Source of the DNA: Nitrospira sp.
GTDB taxonomy: Bacteria > Nitrospirota > Nitrospiria > Nitrospirales > Nitrospiraceae
Assembly: GCA_024998625.1 (NCBI GenBank)
Contig: JACOEL010000004.1
Span: 225,829 to 289,828 of the forward strand
Length of the DNA: 64,000 nt
Direction: 5' to 3'
Both the position numbers and the translations under genes were made by a program. Shown in pieces: positions 8,561 to 17,450 of this stretch; within the stretch, counting starts at the first letter, position 1, and each line of letters starts with the position of its first letter. Below the pieces are notes generated by a model, which did no database searches, was not told the origin of the DNA, and worked only from the letters and a program-made list of their open reading frames with translations.

Positions 8561-9717
8561 TGCCCTCAGCCGGCCACTCGACGTCACCTGCTCCCGCATT
8601 GGCCTCGCCCCCGTTGCCTTCCACGAGCCTCCACACTTCCCCTCCCATGACCGGACGCGAACGACCGTTTCAGGGGGCCGTCCTGACTCCGGCGCGCTGG
8701 TGCGTCATTGTGGGCAGTTTGTCGGTGCTCGCGCTGATCCTGGCTGTCGTCTGCCTGCAACTCGGGACACAGTACATCGGACTCGGCAGACTCGTCGGCG
8801 TGCTGTCGTCCGCGCTGTTCGATCAGCCGACGGAGAACGAGGCAATCAGAACGACCAGCGTCATCCTGCTGCAAGTGCGCCTGCCGCGAGTCTTTCTGGG
8901 ATTTCTGGTGGGCGTCTGCCTGGCATCGGTCGGGGTGGCGCTGCAGGCCCTGCTCAGGAATCCTCTGGCCGATCCCTACGTGCTCGGGGTGTCGAGCGGT
9001 GCCGCGCTGGGTGTGGCTGTCGCGGTGCTGTTCGGGATCGGGACCACGATCCTCGCCTATTCGCTCCTCCCGGTCTGCGGGTTTTTAGGCGGGCTGGTGG
9101 CCCTCCTGGTGGTCTATCGTATGGCGGCGACCTACGACCGGCTTCCGATTCATTCCGTGCTGCTGGCCGGGGTGATCCTGAACGCGATTTTCTCGGCGCT
9201 CATCATGTTCATCACCTCGATTATGGAACCCAACCGCTCCTTCGGCATGATGGCCTGGCTCATGGGATCGCTCACGGCACCGGCCTATCCCGCCCTGGCT
9301 GCGCTCTCAGTCTATCTGTTGGCCGGTCTCGTCCTGCTTTTCAAGCAGATGCGGGTCTTGAACATCCTGGCCTTGGGGGAAGAACCGGCACGGTCGTTGG
9401 GAATCGATACCGAACGCGCCAAACGGGTGATCTTTTTGGTATCGGCGCTGCTCACCGGCGCCGTGGTGTCCGTCAGCGGCATGATCGGATTCATCGGGAT
9501 GATCATTCCTCACGCGGTGCGCCTGGTGGTCGGGGCGGATCATCGATTGCTCCTGCCGGCTTCAGCACTCGTGGGCGGCATATTTTTGATGGTGGCCGAT
9601 ACCATGGCCAGGACATTCTTTGTGCCGTCGGAAGTCCCGGTCGGCATCATCACGGCCCTCGCGGGCGGCCCGTTCTTTGTCTACCTGCTGGTCTGGCGAA
9701 AGGATCGGCTCGTATGA
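8557..9717 (+). CDS. btuC: Cobalamin ABC transporter permease (FecCD/BtuC family)
   Basis: Inner-membrane permease that forms the translocation channel as a dimer. About ten TM helices are readable, with family signatures LRNPLADPYVLGVSSGAALG and GMIGFIGMIIPHAVRLVVGADHR, the latter being the contact region to the ATPase. The N-terminal ~45 residues are Pro/Ser-rich and cytoplasmic, longer than E. coli BtuC. Start and stop overlap btuF and btuD by 4 bp each (ATGA), so the three subunits are translationally coupled. Confidence 0.93.
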   Translation: MMPSAGHSTSPAPALASPPLPSTSLHTSPPMTGRERPFQGAVLTPARWCVIVGSLSVLALILAVVCLQLGTQYIGLGRLVGVLSSALFDQPTENEAIRTTSVILLQVRLPRVFLGFLVGVCLASVGVALQALLRNPLADPYVLGVSSGAALGVAVAVLFGIGTTILAYSLLPVCGFLGGLVALLVVYRMAATYDRLPIHSVLLAGVILNAIFSALIMFITSIMEPNRSFGMMAWLMGSLTAPAYPALAALSVYLLAGLVLLFKQMRVLNILALGEEPARSLGIDTERAKRVIFLVSALLTGAVVSVSGMIGFIGMIIPHAVRLVVGADHRLLLPASALVGGIFLMVADTMARTFFVPSEVPVGIITALAGGPFFVYLLVWRKDRLV

Positions 9718-10610
9718 GGTTTCCTGTCGACCTGATGGCCAGGGTTGATGCAGCGGCTGGTGCCTACTCGGACGAACGGCATGCCTACGATGTGCAGGGG
9801 GCCTCCTTCTGCTATGGCAAGTCTCCAGGGCGGGAAAGCCGGTGGGTCCTCAGCGATGTGAGCGTGCACGTCGAGGCAGGCGAAATACTCGGTATCGTCG
9901 GTCCCAACGGGTCGGGCAAGACGTCACTCGTGAAACTCCTGGCTAAGCTTGCCGTGCCTCAACGGGGGACCCTCTCGCTCTTCGGCCAAAACCTGGCTGA
10001 CCTTTCACGAGAGGAGACAGCACGGACCGTGGCGTTCGTCCCGCAGGAAAGTCCGCCGGCTTTCTCTTTTACGGTGGCGGAGACGGTGTTGATGGGGCGG
10101 TATCCGCATCGCCGACAGAGCAGGTGGAGTCTCGGGTTCGGCTGGGAAGATCGGGAGGATTGTGCGGCGGCTGCGCAGGCCATGGCCACGATGGATATCG
10201 CACAGCTGGCTTCGCGTGCGGTGACTGATCTGTCCGGCGGCGAACGTCAACGTACGATGATCGCCCGGGCCTTGGCCCAAATGCCGCGGGTCCTCTTGCT
10301 CGATGAGCCGACCGCCTTTCTCGATCTTCAGCATCAACTCGAGATCTGCTCGGTGCTGCGTCGTCTGACCGACGAGCAGGGGCTGACCGTCGTGGTCGTG
10401 TCGCACGATTTGAACCTGGCCAGCCAGTATTGCGACCGGATCGTCATGCTGAAGGAAGGGTCGATGTATTCGATGGGCACGCCGGCTGAGGTGTTGTCGG
10501 TGGAGGCATTGCGGGCGGTCTATGGCTGTGAGGTCTTGATCGATCCGCATCCGGAATCGGGCCTTCCGAGGATTACGCTGCCGAGACAGGCTGTGCCGTT
10601 GAGAGTGTGA
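9714..10610 (+). CDS. btuD: Cobalamin ABC transporter ATP-binding protein
   Basis: ATPase of the BtuFCD importer, 298 residues. Walker A is GPNGSGKTS, the Q-loop VAFVPQESPP, the signature LSGGERQR, Walker B VLLLDEPTAFLDL and the H-loop VVSHDLNLA. The frame stays open far upstream through btuC but that part is read out of frame of a real gene. The ATG at 9714 overlaps the btuC stop. The FecE/BtuD subtype is set by its neighbours, and the C-terminal tail is proline/basic. No terminator was seen after it; a second riboswitch begins about 90 bp downstream. Confidence 0.93.
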   Translation: MRFPVDLMARVDAAAGAYSDERHAYDVQGASFCYGKSPGRESRWVLSDVSVHVEAGEILGIVGPNGSGKTSLVKLLAKLAVPQRGTLSLFGQNLADLSREETARTVAFVPQESPPAFSFTVAETVLMGRYPHRRQSRWSLGFGWEDREDCAAAAQAMATMDIAQLASRAVTDLSGGERQRTMIARALAQMPRVLLLDEPTAFLDLQHQLEICSVLRRLTDEQGLTVVVVSHDLNLASQYCDRIVMLKEGSMYSMGTPAEVLSVEALRAVYGCEVLIDPHPESGLPRITLPRQAVPLRV

Positions 10611-10699
10611 TCGGTTGTTGCGGGAGGGGTTCGCGCTCGGCCCACCCGTATGAAAAGCAGGGGCGCGTCATCATTGGAGAGCGGAGTGTCAGGAAGACG

Positions 10700-10925
10700 C
10701 CGTCAGCGTCGGGGAAGATGGTGCAAAACCATCACGGTGCCGCCACTGTAAGCGGGGAGTGTTCTTCCAGGTAAGCCACTGGTTGGACGTCAGTCGTCAA
10801 CCGTCACTCGATATGCGGGAGGCTTCGAGCCTCTCTTGCATCGCACGAATGACGAATGTCGAATGACGAAGACTGGGAAGGCGGAAGAAGGCGATGATCC
10901 GCAAGTCAGGAGACCCAACTGACGG
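10700..10925 (+). promoter_or_regulatory. Second cobalamin (AdoCbl) riboswitch, upstream of btuB and the cob operon
   Basis: Core motifs in order: GGGGAAGATGGTGCAAAACC, CCGCCACTGTAA (perfect B12 box, 10750 region), AAGCCACTGG and the closing AGTCAGGAGACC. P1 is a perfect 7-bp pairing of CCGTCAG (10700-10706) with CTGACGG (10919-10925). The variable part near 10845-10870 holds an AATGACGA repeat. It precedes btuB and a long run of cob genes and should reduce their expression when AdoCbl is abundant. Confidence 0.95.
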
Positions 10926-10957
10926 GTTTACAACTGAACCCTTCGAGCGAAAGGGAG
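10924..10957 (+). promoter_or_regulatory. Shine-Dalgarno sequestering hairpin pair (translational expression platform)
   Basis: Two mutually exclusive hairpins are visible. GGGTT (10924-10928) pairs with AACCC (10937-10941). Alternatively CCCTT (10939-10943) pairs with AAGGG (10951-10955), which is the ribosome binding site of btuB (AGGGAG, 7 bases before the ATG). The first two G of GGGTT belong to aptamer P1, so ligand-closed P1 favours the second hairpin and hides the ribosome binding site. No T-run follows, unlike the btuFCD leader. Confidence 0.65.
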
Positions 10958-10964
10958 TGTCAGT

Positions 10965-12947
10965 ATGTCGGGTATTGTCCGGGAATGGTCTGTCTATTTC
11001 GTGTTGTTGTGTGCTGCGAGTTGCCCCCCTATGTGGACGGCCGTCGCATCTGCCGAGGAGCCTCTGGAGCCTGATCCCGTGGTGCAAGCCGAGGAGGTCG
11101 TGATCTCGGCCACCAAAACCCCATTGCCGGTCACTCAGGTCACCAGCGCGGTCGAAGTTATTACGGCGCAAGACATGAAGCGACAGAACATCCGGAGTGT
11201 GGTGGATGCGCTTCGGTTAGCCCAAGGTGTGGCGGTGTTTTCAAACGGCGGGCCCGGCACCGAGGTCACGGCCAAGATTCGAGGTGGCGGCGCGAATCAG
11301 ACCCTGGTTCTGATCGACGGCGCGATCGTCAACAGCGGCACCGTCGGCAGTTACAACTTTGCCAACCTGACGACCGACAATATCGAGCGAGTGGAGATTC
11401 TCCGCGGCTCGCAGAGCATGTTGTGGGGATCCGACGCCATGGGCGGTGTCATCAACATTGTGACGAAGAAAGGGCAGGGACCGTTCTCCGCCACCGGCTT
11501 CATGGAATACGGGTCCTTTGCGTCGATTCGCGAAGGGGGCACCGCGTCGGGAAAACATGGCGCGGTCGACTACAGCTTCTCGTTGTCTCGCTGGGACACC
11601 TCCAGTTTTTCAGCCGTCAATTACCGGCGCGGCGCCACGGAGCGGGACTCGTACCGCAATTGGCAGGGCTCGGGCCGGATCGGGGTCGATCTTCCAAAGG
11701 ACGGTCGTCTTGATTTCATGATGCGTTGGATGAATTCCGACGTGCAGCTCGATAATATCTCGGCGACTTCTCCAAACGACGTCTATGGCTCAAAAAATCG
11801 GAGTCAGGAATATGTGTTCAGCGGCAGTTATGAACAGCCGATCACGACCTGGTGGTCCCAGAAGCTCACCCTTGCGCGGGCGCAGGAGGCCTCGCAGTTT
11901 TTGTCAGGAACGTTGCAGCGCAGTCTGATCACAGGGGCATTCAACACGCCGTTCAACTCCAACAATGAAATTCGTGTGCTCTCGAATCGGTTGGAATGGC
12001 AGCACAATTTTCACATCACGAAGCTGTTGTTGCTGAGCGCGGGGTATCAATTTCGCGAACAACAGGGCGAGAATGATACGGGGCTTACCAACCGGATTCT
12101 GAGTTCCAACGCCGGGTTCGCGCAGGCGCAATTCAATCTGTGGGATCGCCTGTTCGCCACAGCAGGTATTCGCCATGACAGTTACAACGTGTTCGGCGAT
12201 GCGACGACCTATCGACTGACCGGCGGGTATATCCATAAAGAAACGGACACCAAACTCCGCGCCGGATATTCCACCGGCTTTCGAGCGCCCAGCATGAACG
12301 AACTGTATTTTCCCAATTTCGGGAATCCCAATCTGGGACCGGAAAAGAGTCAGGGTATGGACGTGGGGATCGACCAGTATTTCTTTTCCAAGCAGCTGAA
12401 GTTCACGGGAGGGTTCTTCTGGAACCACTACCGGAATCTCATCACCACGACGTTTGATCCGGTGTTTTGCGCGCCGTTCAGCACGTTCGGGTTCTGCCCG
12501 CAGCAGCTCGGTGAAGCCTCCACGAAAGGGTGGGAGGCAGGACTCTCCTATACCTACTCCAGCGACAAGCCGTTCCTGAAGAGTCTCATTCTGCAGGCCC
12601 AATACACGAACACGCTCACGCGTGATCTGGAGAGCCAAAGCCGTCTGCCGCGCTGGCCGACCGATCAGTGGAGCGCCACGATCAGCTATCAGCCCATCGA
12701 TCCGCTGTGGATCACGGTGACCGGCCGGTATGTGGGGTCGCGCTTCAATACCACCGGCGATCGGCAGCAGCTGCCGGCGTTCGACGTCTGGTCGTTGGCC
12801 GTGACTTATGACGTGACGAAGCGCCTGCAGGCCTATCTGAGGGCTGAAAACCTCTTCAATGAGAAGTACGAAGAAATCACCAGCGGGGGGACGCCCATCC
12901 GATCCATTTTCGGCGGTCTCCGCTTTACCTTCGGCGGGAATGCGTGA
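10965..12947 (+). CDS. btuB: TonB-dependent outer-membrane cobalamin receptor
   Basis: 22-strand outer-membrane transporter, 660 residues. A signal peptide of about 28 residues is followed by a TonB box-like VVISATKTP and the plug domain (EVITAQDMKRQNIRSVVDAL, GGGANQTLVLIDG, VERVEILRGSQSMLWGSDAMGGVINIVTKK). The barrel ends in a C-terminal aromatic strand, GGLRFTFGGNA. The start has AGGGAG 7 bases upstream, within a riboswitch-controlled hairpin. BtuB identity rests on the riboswitch and the downstream cob genes; the fold alone would only say TonB-dependent receptor. Confidence 0.9.
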   Translation: MSGIVREWSVYFVLLCAASCPPMWTAVASAEEPLEPDPVVQAEEVVISATKTPLPVTQVTSAVEVITAQDMKRQNIRSVVDALRLAQGVAVFSNGGPGTEVTAKIRGGGANQTLVLIDGAIVNSGTVGSYNFANLTTDNIERVEILRGSQSMLWGSDAMGGVINIVTKKGQGPFSATGFMEYGSFASIREGGTASGKHGAVDYSFSLSRWDTSSFSAVNYRRGATERDSYRNWQGSGRIGVDLPKDGRLDFMMRWMNSDVQLDNISATSPNDVYGSKNRSQEYVFSGSYEQPITTWWSQKLTLARAQEASQFLSGTLQRSLITGAFNTPFNSNNEIRVLSNRLEWQHNFHITKLLLLSAGYQFREQQGENDTGLTNRILSSNAGFAQAQFNLWDRLFATAGIRHDSYNVFGDATTYRLTGGYIHKETDTKLRAGYSTGFRAPSMNELYFPNFGNPNLGPEKSQGMDVGIDQYFFSKQLKFTGGFFWNHYRNLITTTFDPVFCAPFSTFGFCPQQLGEASTKGWEAGLSYTYSSDKPFLKSLILQAQYTNTLTRDLESQSRLPRWPTDQWSATISYQPIDPLWITVTGRYVGSRFNTTGDRQQLPAFDVWSLAVTYDVTKRLQAYLRAENLFNEKYEEITSGGTPIRSIFGGLRFTFGGNA

Positions 12948-12966
12948 ACGGCATGAGGATCGTCTG

Positions 12967-14364
12967 ATGCACCGTCCGCGTCTGGTCATCGCCGGCACCC
13001 ACAGTGGTGCCGGCAAAACCACGGTCACCCTGGCGCTCATGGCTGCATTCAAGGCCAGAGGGCTGGTGGTCCAGCCGTTCAAGGTCGGGCCGGATTTCAT
13101 CGACCCCGGCCACCATCAAGCTGTGACGGGGAGGCCCTCGCGCAACTTGGACGGCTGGATGTTGGGGGAGACCGTAAACTGTAGCATCGTTTCACGTGCT
13201 TCCGCCGATGCGGATCTGTCCATCATCGAAGGGATGATGGGACTGTTCGACGGCAGCTCAGCGGTGCATGAGCAGGGCAGCACGGCTGAATTGGCGAAGC
13301 AGCTCAACGCACCGGTGTTGCTGGTCATCGACGGGAGCGCCATGGCGCGATCGGCAGCCGCCATAGCCTCCGGGTATGCGACATTCGACCCGGCCGTTCA
13401 GGTTCGCGGCGTCCTGTTTAATCGCGTGCGGAGTGAAGGCCACTATCAGTTATTGCGGGAGGCGGTGGAGGCGGAGACGGATCTTATGGTCGTCGGGTAT
13501 CTTCAGCCCGATACCTCCGTGACGATCCAGGACCGGCACCTGGGTCTCAGGACCGCCATCGAGCAGGGGCAGGATGATCTGTATGACCGGTTGGCTCGAT
13601 CCGCTGCGAACACGGTTGACTTGGGCCTGGTCGAGGCCATGGCTCGATCTGCCGGTGAATTTCCTGGAGGAGCCCTCTCGATCACGAGGCAGGTGGCAAC
13701 GCAACAACCGGTTCGAGTCGGCGTGGCCTACGATGCGGCCTTTTGTTTTTACTATCAGGACAATCTGGAATTGCTCGAAGCCGCAGGGGCGGAGCTCGTG
13801 AAGTTTTCACCGTTGCGCGATGCCAAGTTGCCTGATGCGGACCTGCTGTATTTCGGGGGAGGATACCCTGAACTGTACGGCGAGATCTTGGCCGCCAACG
13901 TCTCCATGCGCAGGGCGGTGCAGTCCTTTGCCCGGCGTGACGGAGTCGTCTATGCCGAATGCGGCGGGTTGATGTATTTGACGGAAGCCATTCGTGACGG
14001 GGAAGGCAGGCGACATGAAATGGTGGGGTTGTTTCCGGCGGACGCGGTCATGCGGAGAAACGGGATGACGTTGGGTTATCGAACAGTGGCAGTCACTCAG
14101 CCCTGTATCCTGGGTCGCTCAGGCACGTCGATGCGTGGACATGAGTTTCATTATTCCATGCTGGAAGCAAGAGGCGACCTGCGCTATGCCTGCATGTTGT
14201 CGGATGCGGCGGGGAAACCGGTTGGGCAGGACGGGTTGACGATGGGGAATACCCTTGCGTTGTACAGCCACCTGCATTTCGGCAGTCATCCGGTTGTCGT
14301 GACTGATCTGCTGGGGACTGCCCGTCGACTGCGCGGGGCGCAGGCCTCTGCCACGAAAGGATGA
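12967..14364 (+). CDS. cbiA: Cobyrinic acid a,c-diamide synthase
   Basis: ATP- and glutamine-dependent amidation of the a and c carboxylates of the corrin ring (CbiA/CobB). The N-terminal P-loop is GTHSGAGKTT; LNLDGW-type residues (RNLDGWML) and IIEGMMGLFDG follow. The C-terminal class I glutamine amidotransferase domain has GGGYPELYG and the nucleophile in YAECGGLMYL, with a closing HLHFGSHP. The ATG at 12967 has GAGGA upstream; an earlier in-frame ATG at 12940 overlaps the end of btuB. It follows btuB by 19 bp. It acts on ring intermediates, so either ring genes lie elsewhere in the genome or incomplete corrinoids are taken up. Confidence 0.93.
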   Translation: MHRPRLVIAGTHSGAGKTTVTLALMAAFKARGLVVQPFKVGPDFIDPGHHQAVTGRPSRNLDGWMLGETVNCSIVSRASADADLSIIEGMMGLFDGSSAVHEQGSTAELAKQLNAPVLLVIDGSAMARSAAAIASGYATFDPAVQVRGVLFNRVRSEGHYQLLREAVEAETDLMVVGYLQPDTSVTIQDRHLGLRTAIEQGQDDLYDRLARSAANTVDLGLVEAMARSAGEFPGGALSITRQVATQQPVRVGVAYDAAFCFYYQDNLELLEAAGAELVKFSPLRDAKLPDADLLYFGGGYPELYGEILAANVSMRRAVQSFARRDGVVYAECGGLMYLTEAIRDGEGRRHEMVGLFPADAVMRRNGMTLGYRTVAVTQPCILGRSGTSMRGHEFHYSMLEARGDLRYACMLSDAAGKPVGQDGLTMGNTLALYSHLHFGSHPVVVTDLLGTARRLRGAQASATKG

Positions 14365-14365
14365 G

Positions 14366-14965
14366 ATGGCGGAACAGGACGAGCATACGGCGAAGATGCA
14401 ACGCTTGAAGGCCTCCGTGGATCGGCGGATCGAAGCGGCCCAGGACGAGAAGGGGCTTCTGATCGTCTACACCGGCGCGGGAAAGGGAAAAACAACCGCC
14501 GCGCTCGGGATGGCCCTCCGTTGCCTCGGCCACGGCATGAAGGTGGCGGTCGTCCAGTTCATCAAAGGTGCCATCGATACGGCTGAGGAGCGGGTGTTGA
14601 AGTCGTTCGGCGGCCGTGTGACGTTCCTCCGCATGGGCGAAGGGTATACCTGGGAGACGCAGGATCGGGAGCGGGATACGAGCCATGCGCAAGCGGCCTG
14701 GGCGAAGGCCTGCGAGTTCATGAGCGATCCCTCCTATGCGATGGTGATCCTGGATGAATTCAATATCGCGCTGCACCATGGCTACGTGGCGGTGACCGAA
14801 GTCGTGCCGCGTTTGCAGCAGCGGCCGGCGATGCAACATGTCGTGAGCACCGGCAGAGGGGCTCCGGAGGAATTGATCGAGGCTGCAGATCTGGTGACGG
14901 AGATGAAGCAGGTGAAGCATCCGTTCCGCAAAGGCATCAAGGCGCAGGCGGGGGTGGAGTTTTGA
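14366..14965 (+). CDS. cobO: Cob(I)yrinic acid a,c-diamide adenosyltransferase, CobA/CobO/BtuR type
   Basis: Transfers adenosine from ATP to Co(I) corrinoids. It shows the P-loop GAGKGKTTAA, the VVQFIKG strand, MVILDEFNIAL and the C-terminal VTEMKQVKHPFRKGIKAQAGVEF, all typical. Length 199 residues. It starts one base after the cbiA stop codon and overlaps the next small gene. A second, unrelated adenosyltransferase (PduO type) lies 280 bp downstream. Confidence 0.95.
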   Translation: MAEQDEHTAKMQRLKASVDRRIEAAQDEKGLLIVYTGAGKGKTTAALGMALRCLGHGMKVAVVQFIKGAIDTAEERVLKSFGGRVTFLRMGEGYTWETQDRERDTSHAQAAWAKACEFMSDPSYAMVILDEFNIALHHGYVAVTEVVPRLQQRPAMQHVVSTGRGAPEELIEAADLVTEMKQVKHPFRKGIKAQAGVEF

Positions 14966-15165
14966 AAGGGCCAGTGAGCAAGACCTGTGAGCATTGTCGG
15001 CAGTCGTTCGAATGTGGCGGGTATCAATGCTGGTGCGGGAAGATCGGCATTACCGAGGAGCAGATGGATTGGATTGCGGCGCGGTTTAAGGATTGCCTCT
15101 GCCCCGTCTGTTTGCAGCAAGTGGCGGATGGAGTACTTGGACCGGAAGTCTCGCAGCACAAGTAA
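14962..15165 (+). CDS. Cysteine-rich CWC-type small protein, 67 aa
   Basis: Eight cysteines in 67 residues: CEHC, CGGYQCWC and CLCPVC, the order seen in the cysteine-rich CWC family of putative metal-binding proteins. The TTG at 14962 overlaps the cobO stop (TTGA); a GTG at 14974 is an alternative start. No biochemical role is known for the family. Its place between two corrinoid adenosyltransferases suggests a link to metal or redox handling there, but this is only inference. Confidence 0.8.
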   Translation: MKGPVSKTCEHCRQSFECGGYQCWCGKIGITEEQMDWIAARFKDCLCPVCLQQVADGVLGPEVSQHK

Positions 15166-15242
15166 GTTGATCTGCCGGTAGCCGAAAAAGAACGTCCTGC
15201 CTTGTCAGGGAGAGGACCGTGCCGAAAGGGAAGGAATGGTCG

Positions 15243-15839
15243 ATGCGAATTACCAAGGTCTATACAAGAACGGGCGACGCGGGCCAAACGCGGTTAGCCG
15301 GCGGCCAACAGGTCTGGAAGGACTGTTTGCGGGTCGAGGCCTATGGCACGGTCGATGAGTTGAATGCCTCCGTGGGACTGGTGCGGGCGATGAATGCTGA
15401 GGCCGGGAGTGGCTCTGCCGCTTCGACGCAATTGGAGGCAGATTTGCGTTGGGTGCAAAACAAACTGTTCGATGTGGGGAGTATTCTGGCCACGGCGCCG
15501 GGCCAGACCTTTCCCAACATGCCGGAGGTGACGGCCAAAGATGTGACGAAGCTCGAAGAGATGATCGATCGATGCCAGGAGGAACTCGCCCCGCTGAAGG
15601 AATTTATTCTGCCCGGTGGCGGGAAGGTCTCGGCGACACTCCACCAGGCGCGAACGATCTGCCGTCGCGCGGAACGAATCTGTATCCGGTTGAGTCGCGA
15701 GGAATCGGTCGCAGCCGAGCTCAATAAGTATTTGAACCGATTGAGCGACGCGCTGTTCGTCCTCGCTCGCTGGGTGTCGAAGACCCAGGGCGAACCGGAG
15801 TTTTTATGGCAACGTGAATCCGGGGTAACCGCCGAGTAA
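15243..15839 (+). CDS. pduO: Cob(I)alamin adenosyltransferase, PduO type
   Basis: Adenosylates cob(I)alamin or cobinamide, a salvage activity distinct from CobO in fold. Signatures are TRTGDAGQTRLAGG at the N-terminus, GTVDELNASVGL, and the ATP/cobalamin-binding TICRRAERICIRLSR followed by YLNRLSDALFVLARW. The ATG at 15243 has AAGGA 8 bases upstream; a GTG at 15219 is a weaker alternative. Length 198 residues, normal for the family. Confidence 0.93.
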   Translation: MRITKVYTRTGDAGQTRLAGGQQVWKDCLRVEAYGTVDELNASVGLVRAMNAEAGSGSAASTQLEADLRWVQNKLFDVGSILATAPGQTFPNMPEVTAKDVTKLEEMIDRCQEELAPLKEFILPGGGKVSATLHQARTICRRAERICIRLSREESVAAELNKYLNRLSDALFVLARWVSKTQGEPEFLWQRESGVTAE

Positions 15840-15843
15840 GCCG

Positions 15844-16380
15844 ATGAAGAAGTACCCGGCGGCAGGATCCCATCTTATTCTGGTGCTCGGCGGTGCCGCA
15901 TCGGGGAAAAGTCAGGCGGCGCTCGATCGGGCGGGCCGCCGAGGCCCGAAAGCCTTTGTCGCGACCGGGCAGGCGCTGGACGGTGAGATGAAAGCGCGTA
16001 TTGCGCGGCACCGCGAGACCCGTCCCACCGACTGGATCACCGCCGAGGTGCCGCGTGATCTCGCCGGCTGGTTTCGGACGGAAGCACGGGGCTATCGCAC
16101 CGTCGTGGTGGATTGTCTGACGCTTTGGCTGAGCAATGTGTGCGGACGTCGCATGGCCGGGCAGGAGATGGTCCCTCGTGTGGAGGAGTTGCTGCAGGCT
16201 ATTCGAGGCACCAAGGCGCGGGTGGTACTGGTGAGCAATGAATTGGGCTTCGGGCTGGTGCCGACGAGTCGCAGTGCGCGCGCGTTTCGCGATGTCGCCG
16301 GTCGGGTCAACCAACAGATCGCGGCAGCGGCCGACGAAGTCTACTTTGTTATCAGCGGCCAGTCGCTCAAACTCAAATGA
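15844..16380 (+). CDS. cobU: Adenosylcobinamide kinase / adenosylcobinamide-phosphate guanylyltransferase
   Basis: Bifunctional nucleotide-loop enzyme that phosphorylates AdoCbi and adds GMP. The P-loop is [12 protein letters not shown]. The guanylylated histidine is expected in [22 protein letters not shown] and [13 protein letters not shown] are the Walker B region and the following signature. Length 178 residues. Four bases after pduO. Confidence 0.95.
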   Translation: MKKYPAAGSHLILVLGGAASGKSQAALDRAGRRGPKAFVATGQALDGEMKARIARHRETRPTDWITAEVPRDLAGWFRTEARGYRTVVVDCLTLWLSNVCGRRMAGQEMVPRVEELLQAIRGTKARVVLVSNELGFGLVPTSRSARAFRDVAGRVNQQIAAAADEVYFVISGQSLKLK

Positions 16381-16396
16381 CAGGGGAGAAGACCCG

Positions 16397-17449
16397 ATGA
16401 CGCTCCAGGAAGTGTTGACACGAATTCAACCGGTGGATCAGGCGATCGCAGCCCGCACGCAAGCCCGCCTGGACGGGTTGACCAAACCCCTCGGCAGTCT
16501 GGGGCGGCTGGAAGAAACCGCGGTGCGTTATGCCACGATCACCGGCGAAGTGAAACCGGCAGTGCCACGCGGGGTCGTGTTTACGTTTGCGGCCGACCAT
16601 GGCGTGGCGACTGAAGGGGTCAGCGCCTATCCACGTGAAGTCACGCCGCAAATGGTGTTGAACTTTCTCCGTGGCGGCGCCGGCGTCAATGTGCTCGCGC
16701 GTCACACCGGGGTGGAAGTGCGGGTGGTGGATATTGGAGTCGCCTACGACTTTGGGTCGGTCTCCGGCCTGATTCACAAGAAGGTGATGCCGGGGACGAA
16801 CAATCTCCTGGTGGAATCCGCCATGAGTCGTGACCAGGCGGTGCAAGCGTTGCAGGTCGGGATCGGGTTGGCCACGGAAGCCGCGCGCGAAGGGATCGGT
16901 CTGGTCGGAACTGGCGAGATGGGCATCGGCAACACGACGCCGAGCGCCGCGATCACAGCAGTCATGACCGGGCGGCCGGTGGCTGAGGTGACGGGGCGGG
17001 GAACCGGCATCGACGAAGCGGGTCATGCCCGCAAAGTCGCCGTCATCGAGCAGGCGCTTAACCGGCATCGTCCGAACCGGGCCGATGCCATCGATGTGCT
17101 CGTGAAGGTCGGCGGTCTGGAGATTGCCGGTTTGGCCGGACTCATTCTTGGTGCGGCGGCAGGGCGGGTCCCTGTGGTATTGGATGGCTTCATTGCCGGT
17201 GCTGCGGCGCTAATCGCGGTGGGGTTGCAGCCGATCTGCCGGGACTATCTGATCGCCTCGCACCGTTCGGTGGAACGTGGTCATCAGGCGATTCTGGAGC
17301 ATCTGAACTTGAAGCCGCTGCTCGATCTCGACCTGCGGTTAGGTGAAGGAACTGGAGCCTGCCTGGGGATGAGCCTCGTGCAGGCGTCGATCAAGATTCT
17401 GACCGAGATGGCGACGTTCGAAGAAGCGGGTGTGTCGCAACGTGACTGA
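16397..17449 (+). CDS. cobT: Nicotinate-nucleotide--dimethylbenzimidazole phosphoribosyltransferase
   Basis: Makes alpha-ribazole phosphate for the lower ligand. Family blocks: [57 protein letters not shown], and a C-terminal [16 protein letters not shown] with the acidic residue used as general base. The frame is open upstream to 16238 inside cobU; the ATG at 16397, preceded by AGGGGAGAA, is the start. 350 residues. Confidence 0.95.
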   Translation: MTLQEVLTRIQPVDQAIAARTQARLDGLTKPLGSLGRLEETAVRYATITGEVKPAVPRGVVFTFAADHGVATEGVSAYPREVTPQMVLNFLRGGAGVNVLARHTGVEVRVVDIGVAYDFGSVSGLIHKKVMPGTNNLLVESAMSRDQAVQALQVGIGLATEAAREGIGLVGTGEMGIGNTTPSAAITAVMTGRPVAEVTGRGTGIDEAGHARKVAVIEQALNRHRPNRADAIDVLVKVGGLEIAGLAGLILGAAAGRVPVVLDGFIAGAAALIAVGLQPICRDYLIASHRSVERGHQAILEHLNLKPLLDLDLRLGEGTGACLGMSLVQASIKILTEMATFEEAGVSQRD

Positions 17450-17450
17450 G

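Noticed and set aside
8700..9713. N-terminal half of a 636-codon plus-strand frame ending in btuD
   Set aside because: This part is btuC read in the wrong frame (Gly/Arg-rich, no motifs). The real btuD starts at 9714 where the ATP-binding domain begins.
11904..13100. 398-codon minus-strand frame opposite btuB and the start of cbiA
   Set aside because: Spans two real genes in antisense and has no recognisable domain.
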